Origin: Neelides folsomi
Taxonomy: Eukaryota > Arthropoda > Collembola > Neelipleona > Neelidae
DNA: 28,669 nucleotides
Reading direction: 5' to 3'
Assembly: GCA_034687125.1 (NCBI GenBank)
Contig: JAQGBZ010000591.1
Location: 1-28,669, forward strand
The notes below the pieces were generated by a model. It did no database searches, was not told the DNA's origin, and saw nothing but the letters and a program-made list of their open reading frames with translations. Both the position numbers and the translations under genes were made by a program. Shown here one piece after another: positions 25,344 to 28,669 of the stretch. The first letter of the stretch is position 1, and each line of letters opens with the position of its first letter.

Positions 25344-28321
25344 ATGAAGGACGTAAAAATTTTAAGTTCAAAAAATGTCCAAGGATATTTGTCAACATTT
25401 ACTGAAATGGTTTGCGACATGTTAGAAGATAAGAAATTTATGAATATGGGAATAACCAAACAATGGATTGCTCGACTTCTTTTTCAAAATGTTCCAAATG
25501 CTGAAGCACTTCAGTAAGATAATATTATTCAACCAAACGTCAATTAATTTAATAACATTTACTTAATTGTAATTTACTTAAATGTTATTTAAATTTTAGT
25601 GGTTTAGCTACAACAGTGGCTTATAAACATTTAGTCGAAAACCCTTCAGAGAAAAATCTCCAAGAAACTTATATTCTTGGTTGGTGCTTGCAAATGGTAA
25701 TTAATTAAATTGCATAATAAAATTAATTTTTTAACTACTTTAAATGAGGATTTTATTTTATGTTTAACATAATTTTAATTATTTATTATAAATTTTAGTA
25801 TGCAACTTGTTATTTTATTCTCGATGACATGTTTGACAAATCCAAAGAACGTCATTTCAAACCATGTTGGTATCTCGTTGACAACATGGGAAAGGAAGCT
25901 TTAAATGATGTCATTATTATGGAATCCTGTGTTTACTATTTAATCAAAAAACACTTTGAAACAAGAGAATTTTATCCTGAATTGGTCTCAACATTACACG
26001 ACCTGTCTTTAAAAATGGCAATGTCACAAACATTGGAAAGTAAATTGAGCAAAGATGAAAGTCTTGAGAGTTTTACAATGGAAACTTATAACAAACTTGT
26101 CAAATACAAAATGTGTTATTATCCTACCTATATTCATGTCAAAATAGCAATGCTTTTGGTAAGTAAATACACAAAAATTAATCTTAAAATTAGTTAACCA
26201 TTTAAGTAAGCCAAATTAATAATAAGTTTATAAACCGCGACTTTATAGGCGGGAATTAGAAACGAAGAGTTAATTAAAGAAACAAAAAGAATTTTCTCAA
26301 AAATTGATTTCCATTTTCAACCCCGCGATGATTTTTTGGATATTTATGGAGACAATGAAAGCCACGAAGCTGAAACCGGAAATGACATTGAAGAACGAAG
26401 ATGTAGTTGGATTATTTGCAAAGCATTGGAACTAGCAACCCCAAACCAAAAAACGTTATTAAAAGTAAAGTAGACATTCAATATACTTATAAAGTTTAAA
26501 AGGAAAACTTGATTATAAATTATAAGATTTAAATTAATGTTTTATTTCCATTTTAGGAAAATTATGGGAAAGGAGATTTTGCAAGTATTGAAACTGTTAA
26601 AAACTTATTTGTTGATTTGGGAGTTAAAGAACAATTTGAACAATATGAAAATTCTCAATATTGTGACATTCTTAACGAGATTGAGAACCTTAATGAAAAT
26701 CTTCCCAAGTCATTGTTTAAAGACATGATGTGGGCTTCTTTTCCAAATAAAATATCAACCCAATTAGGAGAGGGAAGTTCAAATGTCTCTCTGAATGATG
26801 TTAAGCGTTTGACAAAAAACATTCCCGATTTTCTTGGAATCTTTCCACAAATAATCGAAGATTTAATTCACGATCCACAAACATGTGAAGATTTGGGTGA
26901 ATTGAATTCCTCAATTAGTCGACTCATGTTGTACAATGTTCCACATGGAAAGAAAACAAGGTTTTATAATTAAATTACTAAACTAATTTTCATAATAGCT
27001 TTAATAATTTCCTAAATTTAAAATTCAAATTTTGAGAAAATTTATTTTTTAAATATTCAAGGGGTCTCACAATTGCATTTGCATACAAAGCATTGGGGAA
27101 TGAAGAAACTGAAGAAGCTGTGAAGAAATCTTACATACTTGGATGGTGTTTAGAGATGGTATTATAATTAATTTAAATATATATATAAGTTAAATAATCA
27201 AATAAATAATATTAACGTTCCTTTTTAAGCTCCAAGCTGCTGCATTAGTTGCCGATGACGTAATGGACAAATCATTAAAACGGCGTGGATTAACATGTTG
27301 GTACAAATTAGAAGAAGTTGGACTTTCTTCCTTAAATGATGCCATCATATTGGAATCATCTCTGTATCGAATATTGAAAAAGTATTTTAGCAATGAGGAA
27401 TATTATTTGCAACTTCTCGACCTCTTCCAAGACAACACGTTTAAAACAGCTTATGGTCAAAGTTTGGATATTTTAACTGGAACGGAAATGAACATTGACA
27501 CGTTAGAAATAACTTAATAATTAACTACTTAATGTTAATATACCAATATTAATATTAATGAATCAATTAAAGTTTAATTAATTGCAATAATTAATAAGAT
27601 ATGTTATATTTATATTAGATTTACAATGGAGCGATATACATCAATTGTGAAATATAAAACAAGTTACTATACATTTTATTTACCAGTGGCTTTATCATTA
27701 ACGATGGTAAAATAATAAAATAATAGTTTCTTAAATTTGAAATAACTGATTTGTAATTAAAAAAATATTATTTATAAAATTAAATATTTAAATTTAGAGC
27801 GGAGTCCAAGCCAAAATGTTCCTTGAACAAACCACAGCGTTTCTCCTTGACATTGGTCATTTTTTCCAAGTTCAAGATGATTATTTGGATTGCTTTGGAG
27901 ATTATGAAACTATTGGGAAAATAGGGACCGACATTGCAGATGGCAAATGTTCATGGTTGGTCGTCTCAGCATTAGAAATTGCGACTCAAGAACAACGAGA
28001 GTATATAAAGGTAATAACAAAAATTAATCTTTAATTTTATGCATCCTTGCAAATGATAATTATTTGTTTATTATGTTTAAATAATCATCTGATTTTTATT
28101 CCAATAAGGAAAACTACGGTAAAGGGCTGGCCAATCAAGAAAAAATCGACAATATGAAAAAACTTTATAGGGATTTAAAACTTCCCCAAAAATATGCTCA
28201 ATATGAAAATGAAACTTACGAATTACTTCAAAATACAATTGAAAATATTTCATTTGTCGAAGATGCCCACAAGAATTTATTTATTGAGATCTTAAAAACT
28301 ACTTATAAGCGAAAATCATAA
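25344..28321 (+). CDS. Fused two-domain isoprenyl diphosphate synthase (FPPS-like): N-terminal terpene-synthase-like half plus C-terminal prenyltransferase half
   Basis: Ten exons: 25344-25513, 25600-25696, 25799-26158, 26249-26464, 26557-26960, 27062-27158, 27230-27501, 27619-27706, 27798-28010, 28109-28321; 2130 nt, 709 aa, twice the usual ~350 aa of FPPS. Domain 1 (about 1-350): first Asp-rich motif DDMFD 98-102, second DDFLD 236-240. It lacks GKxxR (NAEALH, 52-57), has His108 for the second Arg after the first motif, Met194 for Thr, and Arg235 for Gln. Domain 2 (about 355-709): GKKTR 412-416, DDVMD 457-461 followed by R466-R467-G, KT 552-553, Q594-DDYLD 595-599, GKIGTD and KCSW, C-terminal YKRKS. 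Ala452-Ala453 replace the Phe pair of FPP synthases. Exon 26557-26960 is open across the domain junction. Known: domain 2 motifs are those of trans-prenyltransferases. Inferred: domain 2 makes a prenyl diphosphate, possibly longer than C15, and domain 1 ionises it to a terpene. Cytosolic; no targeting peptide seen. Confidence 0.92.
26740..26790 (+). other. Domain junction of the fused synthase
   Basis: Domain 1 ends with a segment matching the C-terminus of domain 2 (LFKDMM... versus LFIEIL..., ending near NKIS versus KRKS). It continues, with no stop, through a short Gly/Ser-containing linker ([11 protein letters not shown]) into the N-terminal helix of domain 2. Both lie in the same 404-nt exon, so no splice event is needed to join them. 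Confidence 0.85.
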
Positions 28322-28669
28322 GAAATTAACTTAATTAATGTTTCACGAGATTGTTTTTAGTATTATTTAAATACATATGATGTACGATTTAATATATATG
28401 TATACTGTATAATTTTATTAATTACTGATATATAATATAAAAACTTGAATATTACAAACTTTTATTTATTAACTTTTATTATTAAATACCAACAAAAACA
28501 ACAAAAGTTTTATTATTATCTAAATGAAGAATTAAATAAGGATAAACACTTTAAATTGACCAACTGACCAATAAAACAATAAAATGAATGGATCATTCTG
28601 TTATCTTTGTAAAATAAAAAAACTCCGACAATGTCGCATATTTCCCCAAAACTTAAAATCCGCGCACAG
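28322..28669. other. 3' flank of the fused synthase and right edge of window
   Basis: AT-rich 3' region. AATAAA occurs at 28571-28576, about 250 bp past the stop. From ATG 28584 a frame is open for 28 codons to the window end, starting MNGSFCYLCKIKK with a C-x2-C pair. It is too short to name; it could be a new gene's first exon or chance. Confidence 0.35.

Noticed and set aside
25344..28321. Two separate neighbouring FPPS genes
   Set aside because: There is no stop codon and no non-coding gap between the halves; one 404-nt exon with correct splice phases contains the end of domain 1 and the start of domain 2.
21838..28321. Juvenile hormone cluster (FPPS plus CYP15-type epoxidase)
   Set aside because: I see no feature that identifies the P450 as CYP15, and its altered I-helix argues against a routine epoxidase; left as an unspecific terpenoid hypothesis.

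Overview
The window is nuclear DNA from an animal with small, AT-rich, GT-AG introns (mostly 50-210 bp) and intergenic gaps of 0.2-1.4 kb. Gene content points to an arthropod: trypsin with a short pro-segment, a CYP2-clan-like P450, MRP4-type ABCC, MFSD8-type MFS, and a short TTAGG-type telomere-like run. A springtail or other basal hexapod is plausible, but the sequence does not prove it. I assembled seven multi-exon protein genes by following reading phase across splice sites. Apart from one ZNFX1 exon, every junction is phase-consistent.

Layout: (1) 103-6631 +, the 3' part of a ZNFX1-like helicase/zinc-finger gene, with one frameshift and one in-frame TGA near its end. (2) 7943-10393 +, a complete 510-aa MFSD8-like transporter. 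(3) 11040-17006 +, a complete 1244-aa MRP4-like ABCC transporter in 23 exons. (4) 17173-19484 -, a complete 624-aa PDE12-like 2'-5' phosphodiesterase, tail-to-tail with the ABCC gene. (5) 20312-21403 -, a complete 263-aa trypsin. (6) 21838-23944 -, a complete 504-aa cytochrome P450. (7) 25344-28321 +, a 709-aa protein made of two complete farnesyl-diphosphate-synthase-like domains fused head to tail.

The most interesting locus is the last one. One uninterrupted exon carries the end of the first synthase domain and the start of the second, so this is a fusion and not two neighbouring genes. The C-terminal domain keeps the full prenyltransferase residue set. However, it has Ala-Ala where FPP synthases carry the Phe-Phe that limits chain length. 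The N-terminal domain keeps both Asp-rich metal motifs but has lost the isopentenyl-diphosphate-binding basic residues, as in insect terpene synthases derived from prenyltransferases. The inferred model is one polypeptide that makes a prenyl diphosphate (C-terminal half) and converts it to a terpene (N-terminal half). This is the same order as in fungal bifunctional terpene synthases, but both halves here come from one animal FPPS gene. The gene is head-to-head with a P450 that has lost the usual acidic residue of the oxygen-activation motif, so a small terpenoid locus is possible.

Smaller elements include a GC-rich 17-bp tandem repeat at the left edge, a ~100-bp inverted-repeat element in a ZNFX1 intron, a ~60-bp TA-flanked inverted-repeat element in the trypsin intron, and candidate core promoters for the trypsin, P450 and fused synthase genes.
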